Shown piece by piece: positions 7,943-16,395 of a DNA stretch of 33,348 nt (positions are counted from its first letter, which is position 1; the number at the start of each line of letters is the position of its first letter). The translations under genes were made by a program, and so were the position numbers. Source of the DNA: Phycisphaerae bacterium (GTDB lineage Bacteria; Planctomycetota; Phycisphaerae; UBA1845; JAFGLZ01). The DNA is taken from assembly GCA_016927755.1 (NCBI GenBank), contig JAFGLZ010000131.1, forward strand, positions 1 to 33,348. The letters run 5' to 3'. Under the pieces are notes generated by a model, which was not told where the DNA came from, made no database searches, and was given only the letters and a program-made list of their open reading frames with translations.

Positions 7943-10630
7943 CTACCGGATCAGGATCTCGTCGACGAAAAGCCAGGCCTTTCGACCGGCGGCTCGGTTC
8001 CCGGCCGGGATCGTGCCGATGTTCTTGGCTCGGACCCGAACGTATCGCGCCTCGACGCCCGACAGCTCGCCCGCGAAGTCCTTCACGAGCGGGCCCTCGG
8101 TCTTGACCGAGACGTCGCTGCTCAGCGTGGCCACGGTGCGATACGCCAGGCCGTCGTGCGAGACGGAGTAGGTCACCTCGATCGGCATGTAGATGCCCAC
8201 CGGGGTCGATTGCAGATAGCCGGAGCTGATCGAGCGAACCGGCTTCATCTCGCCGAGGTCGATCGTGGCGTCGAGGTCGGGCCCCTCGAAGCCGAGCCAA
8301 TGCCCGTCGGTGTGCTCGCCGACGGCGCGGGCCCCGTCGATCAGCCCATTGGCGCCGCCGCCAGGGTAACGGTCGTCAGGAGGCGTGGCCAGCGTGACCT
8401 GCTTGCCGATGGCGGTGTGTTTGACCGGCGGCCTCGGCTTGGGTAGCTCCGCGATCGCCTCGTCCGGGATCATCATCGGACGGAGCTTGTCCATGTGCTC
8501 GCCGATCTTGCTCCCCGCCGTCAGGTCCCACAGGGAAGTCTTCATCTCCCGCAGGGCGAGCACCGCGGTGATCCATCCCTGCGTCCACCCGGTCTCGATC
8601 GACCATGCTCCCCAGCCGACGTCCGCGTTGCTGGCCCAGAACTCCCACCTGCGGAAATCGAACGCGCGGAACCACGCGCCGTCGAGCTCGGGGTGCGTCT
8701 CCGATCGAACCTGAATCCGGCAGAGAAACTTGGTCAGTTTGTCCATCGCCTCGACGTACCGTTTCTCCCCGGTGGCGACCGCCGCCTCGTGGAGTCCGAT
8801 GAAGGCGAAGTTCGTCGTATAGAGCAGATCGCAGAGGGGGTCGCCGTTGGCCTGCATGAGGGTGGCTTCGGACTTGCCGTAGTCCTCGTTGGACCGTGGC
8901 GGGCCGTAGGAACCCTTGCCGGGCCCGCCCAGCTCCTCACGAATTGCCCCGCACGCCACCTGGTTCCGCAGCACCTCGCCGACCATCTTCTCCAGCCACT
9001 GGCGGTGTTCCGGCGTGTCCTCCACCCGCACCAGCCATGCCAGACACAGCAGCATCCGCGCGCGTTCCTGCTGAATGCCGTTGGTCCACCGCCACTGATC
9101 CGGATAGGCCTTCATCGTCATCCGGATCGCTGTCTTGGCCCGCTGGAGGAAGAGGTCATAGCCCGTGTGCCGATACGCCCACAGATAACACGCCCAGAGG
9201 TACGACTCGTAGTGCGGCGCGTAGTGGATCACCGAACCCCCGAAATAGTGCCGCCAGCCGTGCCGCTGCAGACCGGCCTCGTCGAGCCGCCCGCCGCGGA
9301 AGCCGAGCTTGCCGCAGGTGCGTAGGTTCGCCAACAGACACCGCAACAGGCCCTCATCCCACCGATCCGAGTCGAGCACCGCCGCGGCCGCCATCGTGCC
9401 CAGCATCGACCGGGCGTTGTCGTCGCCGTAGTAGATCCCGTCGGCGGGCGGGTTGTCTGACCAGCTCAACAAACCGTAGCTGGAGCTCTTCGGGTCGCCC
9501 CGGGGCCCCTTGGCGAAGACCGAGTTGGTGTAGATGAAGTCGTTGAGATTCCCCCCGATCGTCTTGTACTCGTCCTTCGCCAGGACGCCGCCGCCTAGCG
9601 CAAAGCCCATCGAAACCTCGCCGGTGCAGTCGTTTCGCAGATACCATCGAAGCGGCTGCGTGCCGTCGTAGCGGATGATGGAGCTCTGCCCTTCGAGGAC
9701 ACCCTCCTTCCCGTCGCCAATCGGCCAATCGGCGGGCGGCGCGGGGGCCACCCCGTCGTGATAGTCCTTGCGCCGCTGCTCCACCTTGTCCTTCCAAGAC
9801 GGGTGAACCAGGAGTCGAGCGTTCTTGAACCAGGCCACGCCACGGGCCAGGGCCTTTCGTTCGACGTCGTCCGGCAGCGGCTCGTCAGCGCTGAACGACG
9901 GTCGAACGGTCGCCGTCCACTTCAACCGCAGAGGCGGCTGTCCGGGACGCAGCCACTTGAAGATCGCCTGCCAAATCATATCCCACGCGGCCGTGGGGGC
10001 GTACCGCGCGGTGACGAACTGGCTCAACTTCGTCGTTGCCACGAGCAGGTTCCCCTTCGGGTGCTCGAAGAGAATCGGGAACGTCTCCTTGGGCAAACCG
10101 AAGACCGCCGTTTCGAACCCCGCGACCCGGGCCACGACGATGTGCGCCTTGTCGGCCTTGATCGGTGTGAAGTGGCAGTCGTTGATCGCCAGGATTCGCA
10201 ACTTGGCCAGGTCTTCACCGAAGACGTCTGAGGCCACGACGGCGCGCTCCCACTGCGTGCCGCGAGGCTTGCCGACCTCGATCCCGGCAAGCGACGAGGG
10301 ATACTCCACGTACATGCGAAGCTTCTTACCCGCGGCCTTTTCGACCAGGGCCGGTGGAAGGTCCGTCGTCTTGTCCGGATACCCATCCGCGAGAATCAGA
10401 ACGGCGGCCCCCTCACGCGCGCGTCCGATCGCCTCGTCGGTCGTGTCGCAACGGGTGCATGGGACTCCCGAAGCGGTCAAGGCGAGATGTAGGTCGTTCT
10501 GGGCCAAGCAGACGAGAACAAGGTCGGACATGGCTTCACCAGCGTTCACGACCGACGCACTCGACCCGAAGGCGACGAGTGCCACCGCGATCGCGAACGA
10601 CCTTCCGGGCAAGAACTCGAGCCGATTCAT
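7943..10630 (-). CDS. Exported toroid-like protein with C-terminal F5/8-type C domain
   Basis: An 895-residue secreted protein. A Sec leader (hydrophobic SFAIAVALVAFGSSASVVNA, 11-30) is followed by an alpha/beta region (~35-250) that looks like a glutamine-amidotransferase/ThuA-like fold (LVLVCLAQNDL, AAVLILADGYPD). The middle (~300-700) is helical with repeated W/Y-rich hairpins (YESYLWACYLWAYRHTGYD, WRWTNGIQQERARMLLCLAWLVR), like (alpha/alpha)6 glycoside hydrolases or lyases. Residues ~737-895 form a discoidin/F5-8C-like carbohydrate-binding domain (GLIDGARAVGEHTDGHWLGF, IDLGEMKPVRSI). I cannot assign a CAZy family or catalytic residues. The ATG at 10630 overlaps the stop of the upstream gene as ATGA and has GAGGTG upstream, so it is preferred over a GTG at 10639. 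The two genes are surely co-expressed. Confidence 0.78.
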   Translation of the reverse strand: MNRLEFLPGRSFAIAVALVAFGSSASVVNAGEAMSDLVLVCLAQNDLHLALTASGVPCTRCDTTDEAIGRAREGAAVLILADGYPDKTTDLPPALVEKAAGKKLRMYVEYPSSLAGIEVGKPRGTQWERAVVASDVFGEDLAKLRILAINDCHFTPIKADKAHIVVARVAGFETAVFGLPKETFPILFEHPKGNLLVATTKLSQFVTARYAPTAAWDMIWQAIFKWLRPGQPPLRLKWTATVRPSFSADEPLPDDVERKALARGVAWFKNARLLVHPSWKDKVEQRRKDYHDGVAPAPPADWPIGDGKEGVLEGQSSIIRYDGTQPLRWYLRNDCTGEVSMGFALGGGVLAKDEYKTIGGNLNDFIYTNSVFAKGPRGDPKSSSYGLLSWSDNPPADGIYYGDDNARSMLGTMAAAAVLDSDRWDEGLLRCLLANLRTCGKLGFRGGRLDEAGLQRHGWRHYFGGSVIHYAPHYESYLWACYLWAYRHTGYDLFLQRAKTAIRMTMKAYPDQWRWTNGIQQERARMLLCLAWLVRVEDTPEHRQWLEKMVGEVLRNQVACGAIREELGGPGKGSYGPPRSNEDYGKSEATLMQANGDPLCDLLYTTNFAFIGLHEAAVATGEKRYVEAMDKLTKFLCRIQVRSETHPELDGAWFRAFDFRRWEFWASNADVGWGAWSIETGWTQGWITAVLALREMKTSLWDLTAGSKIGEHMDKLRPMMIPDEAIAELPKPRPPVKHTAIGKQVTLATPPDDRYPGGGANGLIDGARAVGEHTDGHWLGFEGPDLDATIDLGEMKPVRSISSGYLQSTPVGIYMPIEVTYSVSHDGLAYRTVATLSSDVSVKTEGPLVKDFAGELSGVEARYVRVRAKNIGTIPAGNRAAGRKAWLFVDEILIR

Positions 10631-13305
10631 CCGGGGCACCTCATCAGATGATCATGGAAGAAATCCATCGCTTGTGGCAGGGCAGACTGGACGACGTCAA
10701 TCGTGTGCCCGCCGTTGAGTGTCCTCACGTCGTGGTCGATGCCAAGGGAATGAAGCTTCCCGGCAAAGGCCTCGTTCATCTTCCGGTCGAAGGCCCTATC
10801 GGCGGTCAGCAGCAGGATCTGCTTGCCTCGAAAAGCCTCGGCCTTGGCGATCGGGTTGAGCTTGGCCCAGTCGTCGACCGACCCGAGAACGGCGGGCACG
10901 GCGTGATTGTGCTCTGGTGGGTAGGTGGGGTTGGGGAAATCGAGTAGCGCGACGATGCCCACCCACGTGTCGAACTGCTTGGGATGATCGGCGAGGTAGT
11001 TCGCCGAGCCGAATCCCCCCATGCTCCAGCCCCCGATGCCACGCCGGGCCGGATCCGGCGAAACGTTCAGGCACTCGCCGACCACTCGCATGAGTTCCCG
11101 CAGGTACGACTGATAGCGACTCGCGGGATCGACCGGGCTGTCGACCCACCACGATCCGCGCCCGTTGGGCAGAAGCACGACGCACGGCGAGCGCTTGAGC
11201 ACCTCCCTCGACGGCGCCATGTCGACGAGCGTCAGATGATGGCGACCGGCCCCGTGCAGAAAGACGATCAGCGGGTAGGGCTCCTGACGCTTCGGGGCGT
11301 AGCCCTCGGGCAGGTGAAGGGCAAACTTCTCGCGACCTCCGAGAGCGTCGAAGCGCATCTCGCCCTCGTAAAAGCCGCCGCCCAGATCAGCCAGCGTCGC
11401 GCCGGCATGGCGGAATCGATCCAGCACGTCGGCGCCTGACGCTCGCCCCCTCCTCTGATAGCGGATCGTGGCCAGGCGAATCTGGCTATCGCGCTTGCCG
11501 GTTCCCGGGTCGAGGTAGTCCCTCGTGCCGAAGGCCATGAGGATCTCGCCGGGCCCGATCTCGACGATGGTCGTGTACCCGGAGTACGGCGTCGTATCCA
11601 CGACGGTATGATCGGTCCACGTCTTGCCCAGGTCGGCACTCAGCATGAGGCAGGCGCCGGGCCGGCCGTAGCTGGCAGCCAGCGTCCCGTCAGACAGCAC
11701 GAGTAGATCCGGAAACGCACCGGCCGCCCCCGTTCGGGTCGGCTTGGACCAGGTCCGCCCGCCGTCTTCACTGTAAGACTGCATGATCGGGTTGTCCTGG
11801 CACTTGGGGTCACGCATGCTGCCCGTCCGAAGCACGGCCATGAGCCGACCGTCAGGCAGGGCCACCATCGCGCCTTCGTTGTAGCCTTCGCTGCCGATGT
11901 GGTCGTAGCCGATCGTGCTGACGTATCGCCACGTCTTGCCGCCGTCGCTCGACTCGCAGACGTACGTTCGCGAGTACGGCCGCTTCGGGTTGTGCGGGCA
12001 GGGGGTGGTGTCGCTCTTGAACCAACCCGCCATCAAGGCCAGGAGGCTCCCATCCTTCCGCTCGACGATCGACCGCATGTAGAGCGGACCGGGGTGGAAT
12101 GCGTGCCCGTGGGCGGCCTTCGCCTCGGGCACGTGGAACTCCGCCTCGAGCGGTCCCGTGACGGTTCGGCCGTGGTCGAGCGATTCGTACCGTTGTCCCC
12201 GATACCACCCCTCGCGCCCCTCGACGGGCAGCGTGCGGTAGGCCATGCCGATCACCCGACCATCGCGAAGCGGCTCGGCGCCGGCGCCGATCGTGCCGCT
12301 AGGACGCTTCAGCCAGGTCCGGCCGTCGTCCGTGCTGAAGAGGTCCACGTGCAGCAGCGTTCCGTCGGTCAGGCGCGTCATCCGTTCGGCGTGCGTGCCC
12401 GCGCACATCCGCCAGGAGGGCGAGACCTGAACGTCAAATCGGTCGTTCGGCGACCGGATCGTCAGCGCCAGGTTCCGGACGTCGGCCTTGCCCCCGCCGG
12501 TGCCTCGCAGCGTGATCTCGACGTGGTACAGCCCCGGCTTCCACCCGGTCGTGTCGAGCGGGACGTCGAGGCGCCCTTGGGCCGGATTCGCATCTATCGC
12601 CCCGTTGTCGCGAACGAGGTCGGTGCCGGCGTCGGCGAGGTAGCCCATTCGCTTGGTGGCGTCATAGCTGAACCCGGGCGGGACGTGCTCCCTGGCGACG
12701 TAGTAGGTCTGACGGATCTGGACGCCGTCGATCGCCTCCGTGGCGGCCTCGATACGAAGCTCGCACCTCTGTCCAGGATCGACGATTGCCGGCGTAAGCT
12801 CGCATCGGACGAATCGGGCGGGGCTCAGGCGCCCGAGGTCTTCGAGGCGAACCCGGTCGGCCTCGACGAGAACGACGAAACGCCGTTCGTCGACCACGTG
12901 CGCTCCGCCGCCCGGGCGATTGTGCGCGAGGACGGACAGCCCATACCGCCCCGGTTTCCAGCCCTTCGTCTCGACGCGAAAACGGAAGCGCTTCTCACCG
13001 GGGTCCAGATCCAGCCGGCCGTTGTCGCGAAGGTGGACATCCTGGCCGTCGGCGACGAAGGCGAGGCGGCGTTGACCGTGATAGTACGAGAAGGGGGGTG
13101 GCACGCTCTCCTTGGGAACCGGGTCGGTCGTCCGCAGGACGCAACTGAGGACCGGGACGTCCTTGGCATCGACGGATACGCGGACGTCGAAGGCCTCCCC
13201 GAGCTTCAGGGCTCTCGGTTCTAGCGAGAACGAGTCGATCCGTATCGTTGCGCCTTGGGCGAGCATCGCCAGCGAGCACAAAGACGTTATGCACTGAAAA
13301 CTCAT
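10627..13305 (-). CDS. Exported sialidase-like propeller fused to an alpha/beta-hydrolase esterase
   Basis: An 892-residue protein with a short Sec leader (MSFQCITSLCSLAMLAQGA). Residues ~25-150 and ~168-285 are two copies of one beta domain; both contain VPP-x-FSY ... RDNG-x-x-D ... TGWKPG or KGWKPG-x-Y. Residues ~290-660 are a BNR/sialidase-type propeller with Asp-box-like SEDGGRTWSKP and SSDGGKTWRYV blocks. Residues ~665-892 are an alpha/beta-hydrolase: LIVFLHGAG oxyanion region, GWSMGG nucleophile elbow (Ser761), candidate acid Asp836 and GGH (His867), like PHB-depolymerase/feruloyl or acetyl-xylan esterases. It may recognise a glycan and remove ester groups; real sialidase activity is not shown. 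The ATG at 13305 has GGAAGG upstream; the frame stays open further 5' but without a leader. Divergent from the C45 gene across 168 bases. Confidence 0.85.
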   Translation of the reverse strand: MSFQCITSLCSLAMLAQGATIRIDSFSLEPRALKLGEAFDVRVSVDAKDVPVLSCVLRTTDPVPKESVPPPFSYYHGQRRLAFVADGQDVHLRDNGRLDLDPGEKRFRFRVETKGWKPGRYGLSVLAHNRPGGGAHVVDERRFVVLVEADRVRLEDLGRLSPARFVRCELTPAIVDPGQRCELRIEAATEAIDGVQIRQTYYVAREHVPPGFSYDATKRMGYLADAGTDLVRDNGAIDANPAQGRLDVPLDTTGWKPGLYHVEITLRGTGGGKADVRNLALTIRSPNDRFDVQVSPSWRMCAGTHAERMTRLTDGTLLHVDLFSTDDGRTWLKRPSGTIGAGAEPLRDGRVIGMAYRTLPVEGREGWYRGQRYESLDHGRTVTGPLEAEFHVPEAKAAHGHAFHPGPLYMRSIVERKDGSLLALMAGWFKSDTTPCPHNPKRPYSRTYVCESSDGGKTWRYVSTIGYDHIGSEGYNEGAMVALPDGRLMAVLRTGSMRDPKCQDNPIMQSYSEDGGRTWSKPTRTGAAGAFPDLLVLSDGTLAASYGRPGACLMLSADLGKTWTDHTVVDTTPYSGYTTIVEIGPGEILMAFGTRDYLDPGTGKRDSQIRLATIRYQRRGRASGADVLDRFRHAGATLADLGGGFYEGEMRFDALGGREKFALHLPEGYAPKRQEPYPLIVFLHGAGRHHLTLVDMAPSREVLKRSPCVVLLPNGRGSWWVDSPVDPASRYQSYLRELMRVVGECLNVSPDPARRGIGGWSMGGFGSANYLADHPKQFDTWVGIVALLDFPNPTYPPEHNHAVPAVLGSVDDWAKLNPIAKAEAFRGKQILLLTADRAFDRKMNEAFAGKLHSLGIDHDVRTLNGGHTIDVVQSALPQAMDFFHDHLMRCPG

Positions 13306-13473
13306 ATCGTTGTGCCTTCCGTGTGACCTGCGGACAGAAAACCGCATTCTAGGTCGATGAGCGAGATGACGCGAGACCGTCGGCTGGAATTGCCTTGCAG
13401 GACCTTCTGTAAGCCGCCATACTGGCCAAGGAACAGCGGGTTCGGGGGCAGGGTCAGCAAGGGGACAAGCGAC

Positions 13474-15141
13474 ATGTCTTGCAGATTTCCTAGAGGCCGA
13501 ACGATATTGCTGGCAGTGTTTACCGTCGGGCTGCAAGCCGCCAGCGCGCTAAACGTTTCCCCGGGAGGCGGGGGCGATAGGTGGTTGGTTGAGGCGGCCG
13601 ACCCAAACGACAACGTGATCGCCGTTCGCGTGAATGGAACGCCTTATCAGATGGGGTGGTGGTACGGCAAGCTGCTGGCCACGGAGATTCGCGACAACCT
13701 GAACAATCTCTTTGCCTACTCGGGTATGTCCGAGCCCGAGATGCAGTGGCTGCTCGACCAGACGATCTGGCCACGACTGTCGCCGCACATTCCCCAGGAC
13801 TTCCACGACGAGCTGCAGGGCATCGTCGACGGTGCGCAGGCGGCGAATCCGCCCGCCTCGCCCGCGATTACGCTGACCGATCTCCGCCGCATGATCGTTC
13901 TCGTCGAGTTCACGGGGCTCGAGTGTACCTCTATCTGCGCGGTCGGTCCGGCCACGCACGACGGACGCCTCATCCAACTCCGCGTGCTGGATACGACGAT
14001 GCAAAGCGGGGGCCAGGACAATCCGGTGATCACCGTCTACGTGCCCGAATCCGGCCCGGCCTACTGCAACGTCGGATTCGCGGGGCTCACAGGTTCCCTG
14101 GCGGGGATGAACAGCGCGGGGATCGCCATGTCCGAGGTAGGCGTGCACACGCCGGACGTGGACCTGAACGACCCGAACACGCATGTGATGTACAACGGCA
14201 TCCCGATGGCGATGCTGATGAAGAAGGTTCTCGCCCAGGCGACGGCCGGTACGCACGGCTCGGCTCTCGATAAGGCCATCGAGATCATCGAGACCGGTCC
14301 ACGGACGAGCAACTACTCCTACGGCGTCGGCGACGCGGCCATTCGCGACGCCGTCTCGATCGTCACGAGCCGCGCCCGCAGCCAGCAGTGGGGCGTCAAC
14401 ACGGCCGTGACGATCCACCGAACATGGGACCCCAACTCGCTGTGGATCTTCGACCCGAACGACTATTCGAGTGATGGATACTGGAGTGGGTTCGATCCGG
14501 TCCTGCCGGCGATTCCCGGCGTGACGTACATCCCCAATGACGTCAACAAGTGCCTGGACCTCCTGGATCCTTGCAGCCCGAACTACGTGGGCCCGCTGGA
14601 GTCCAACGTCGCGATGGCGATCGCCAAGCTGACCTCGTCCAACGGCGGGAACCTGCTGAACGTCGTCTTCGACGGCCAGGACCTGAAGCTTTGGGCCGCC
14701 TATGCCGAGGGGACGAGTCAGCGAGCCGCCGATCGGGGCTTCGTCGAGTTCGATTTCAGCGCGGCGATCCAGACTCACACCGTCACGGTTCGGACCAACT
14801 ACGATGCTTGGGGGCAGGTGCAAGTCACGCCTGACGCGCCCTCGCATTTCTCGGGCAGGCAGGTGTCCGTCAGCGCGGCTGCGGCGAGCGGATGCGTCTT
14901 TCGCGGATGGTTGGGAGACGTTCCGGAAGCCAACGCCACCGACAACCCGCTGACGCTTGTGCCCGACGGCGACAAGACCCTCCAGGCAATCTTCGCGCCG
15001 GAGATCCCGATCGATCCCAACCATATCAAGTGGCGATGGGGCGGAAGCTCCGAATGGCATTTCTGCGGGGCCGGCGTCGGTACATTCCTCATGAGCACGG
15101 TCATCGGTCTCGGCTTCCTGAGGCCTCGCCGGCGCCGCTGA
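13474..15141 (+). CDS. C45-like Ntn hydrolase with beta-repeat and C-terminal membrane tail
   Basis: A 555-residue exported protein. A Sec leader (RTILLAVFTVGLQAASA, 9-25) is followed by a domain like the C45 / acyl-CoA:6-aminopenicillanate acyltransferase family: V-x-G-x-x-Y-x-M-G-x-x-Y-G (53-65), then LECTSICAVGPATHDGRLI with Cys151 as candidate self-processing nucleophile, and GFAGLTGSLAGMNSAGIAMSEVGV. It should hydrolyse an amide bond after autocleavage before Cys151. Residues ~450-515 are a bacterial repeat of the InlB B/Flg_new type (VTVRTNYDAWGQVQVTP ... FRGWLGDV ... LQAIF). The C-terminus is Cys-Gly-Ala-Gly, a hydrophobic helix and RPRRRR, a sorting-signal layout. ATG at 13474 is chosen because the leader begins there; an upstream in-frame ATG at 13357 lacks support. 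Confidence 0.82.
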   Translation: MSCRFPRGRTILLAVFTVGLQAASALNVSPGGGGDRWLVEAADPNDNVIAVRVNGTPYQMGWWYGKLLATEIRDNLNNLFAYSGMSEPEMQWLLDQTIWPRLSPHIPQDFHDELQGIVDGAQAANPPASPAITLTDLRRMIVLVEFTGLECTSICAVGPATHDGRLIQLRVLDTTMQSGGQDNPVITVYVPESGPAYCNVGFAGLTGSLAGMNSAGIAMSEVGVHTPDVDLNDPNTHVMYNGIPMAMLMKKVLAQATAGTHGSALDKAIEIIETGPRTSNYSYGVGDAAIRDAVSIVTSRARSQQWGVNTAVTIHRTWDPNSLWIFDPNDYSSDGYWSGFDPVLPAIPGVTYIPNDVNKCLDLLDPCSPNYVGPLESNVAMAIAKLTSSNGGNLLNVVFDGQDLKLWAAYAEGTSQRAADRGFVEFDFSAAIQTHTVTVRTNYDAWGQVQVTPDAPSHFSGRQVSVSAAAASGCVFRGWLGDVPEANATDNPLTLVPDGDKTLQAIFAPEIPIDPNHIKWRWGGSSEWHFCGAGVGTFLMSTVIGLGFLRPRRRR

Positions 15142-15205
15142 CCCGTACCTGTCAGGCAATGGGAAAGTAACAGTTCCTTCTGCTGGAGGAGCGGGACCAC
15201 GCGCC

Positions 15206-15250
15206 GTAGCACGGGCATCCTGCCCGTGACCATCCGTCGGCAAGATCTGC
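15206..15250 (+). repeat. REP-like palindrome (CACGGGC/GCCCGTG family), single copy
   Basis: A perfect 7-bp stem with a 5-base loop, CACGGGC-ATCCT-GCCCGTG (15210-15228), is preceded by GTAG and followed by a conserved tail (CATC..TCGGCAAGAT). Two more copies with the same flanks are at 21643-21737. It lies between convergent genes. There is no T-run, so it does not look like an intrinsic terminator. Confidence 0.6.
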
Positions 15251-15310
15251 GCGGTGGAGCGCAACGCCGCGGGAATCTCGCGAGCGTCCCGTTGCGCCTG
15301 ATTCAGAGGT

Positions 15311-16267
15311 TCAGAGCGGCGCCCGATAGTGTTGGAGCTCGGCCCACGGAAAGGGGGCGTCACTCGGCTCGATCGACTCGAAGTGCCTACCCAATACCGA
15401 CAGCGTCCCGCAGATCGCCAGGGCGCGATGAGGGTCGTCCAAGACCCGGGCAAGACGCCGCTGATCGGCGATTGTCTGCTGAACAAACTCGCCGATGCGG
15501 CCAAGTGCCGCATCGATCGCCGGTTTGCCGATCGGCGTCATCGGCCCCAGCCGATACAGCAGGAACGCCGCGTCCATCTCCATGTACCCCGGCAGATCCG
15601 ACCGGGTCATTCCGCCTTGCTGATTCTGAAACCCGAGTACCGTTCGGACGATCCGATCGGCCCGCGGAACGTTCCCGCCCAGTGTCAGTCGCATCACCGT
15701 CAGCAGAAACGCCGGGCTCAGCCGTCGCGAGCTCGACGCATGGAACGGAAAGCCGCTCTTCGAGTCCTGGTGGGCGTCGTACCAGTCGCGGAAGACCCCT
15801 CGCCAGGCGGGGCTCGGGTCGGACGACGCCGCGGCGATCACCGCCAGCATGAAGCGGTGATGAGACTTACGCGGATCGTAAGCCTCGCACCACTCACGGA
15901 ATCGCTTGACTTCCAGCAGCGGGGCCACGCAAGCGAGCCGATGCGCGGGGCGGCGTGCGAGCATGTTCAGCGCCGCCACCGACTGCCACGTGGCGTGCTC
16001 GTCGATGTGGTGCGTGCCGGGCGGGTAGTGGTAGAGCCCGGTCTGGGCGTCCTGGTCCTGGTGGATCCGCGCGGCCCAGGTGTCCGCGTGAGACGTCGTC
16101 GGATGGAGGTCGCCCAGGATGTGCTTGATCCAGACCAGGTCGGTCACGTGCATCAGGTTCGACGACGACTCACCCGGTAGGATCAGGTTCCCGTAAGGCT
16201 CCGATCGATGAAGCAGGGGGTTGTAGTGGTCGAGCAAGATCCAGCGGATCTGATCGCGATTCCTCAT
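15311..16267 (-). CDS. Hypothetical alpha-toroid protein
   Basis: A 318-residue protein with no signal peptide. It is helical with spaced motifs such as LMHVTDLVWIKHILGDLHP, GLYHYPPGTHHIDEHATWQSVAALNML, FQNQQGGMTRSDLPGYMEMDAAFLLYRLG, which recall the (alpha/alpha)6 toroids of squalene-cyclase/prenyltransferase or heparinase-like proteins. There is no DxDD or other catalytic signature that I recognise, so I do not assign a function. ATG 16267 is used because GGAGGT lies 9 bases upstream; a GTG at 16288 is in frame. It is divergent from the aldo-keto reductase and convergent with the C45-like gene, so it is a single-gene unit. Confidence 0.7.
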   Translation of the reverse strand: MRNRDQIRWILLDHYNPLLHRSEPYGNLILPGESSSNLMHVTDLVWIKHILGDLHPTTSHADTWAARIHQDQDAQTGLYHYPPGTHHIDEHATWQSVAALNMLARRPAHRLACVAPLLEVKRFREWCEAYDPRKSHHRFMLAVIAAASSDPSPAWRGVFRDWYDAHQDSKSGFPFHASSSRRLSPAFLLTVMRLTLGGNVPRADRIVRTVLGFQNQQGGMTRSDLPGYMEMDAAFLLYRLGPMTPIGKPAIDAALGRIGEFVQQTIADQRRLARVLDDPHRALAICGTLSVLGRHFESIEPSDAPFPWAELQHYRAPL

Positions 16268-16364
16268 GTCTCCGAGACCTCCAGGCACACACTATACGGG
16301 TGCGGTCGGATCCGCAACCGCCGACGGACGCGCTTGCCGCATCGTCCCTATGACGCTTAACTAC

Positions 16365-16382
16365 TGCCTGGTTCGCCAGGCA
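16365..16382 (+). promoter_or_regulatory. UUCG-loop hairpin in the leader of the aldo-keto reductase gene
   Basis: TGCCTGG-TTCG-CCAGGCA is a perfect 7-bp stem with a TTCG tetraloop. It ends 13 bases before the ATG at 16396 and directly abuts the AAGGGAG ribosome site. It could shield or stabilise the 5' end of the mRNA. Only the structure is seen; a regulatory role is inference. Confidence 0.4.
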
Positions 16383-16395
16383 AGGGAGTGCGGGG

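Noticed and set aside
11899..13224. 441-codon plus-strand frame opposite the sialidase/esterase gene
   Set aside because: Antisense shadow without recognisable domain.
13549..15513. 654-codon minus-strand frame opposite the C45 gene
   Set aside because: It is the antisense shadow of a well-supported gene and has an Arg/Val/Asp-rich shadow composition.
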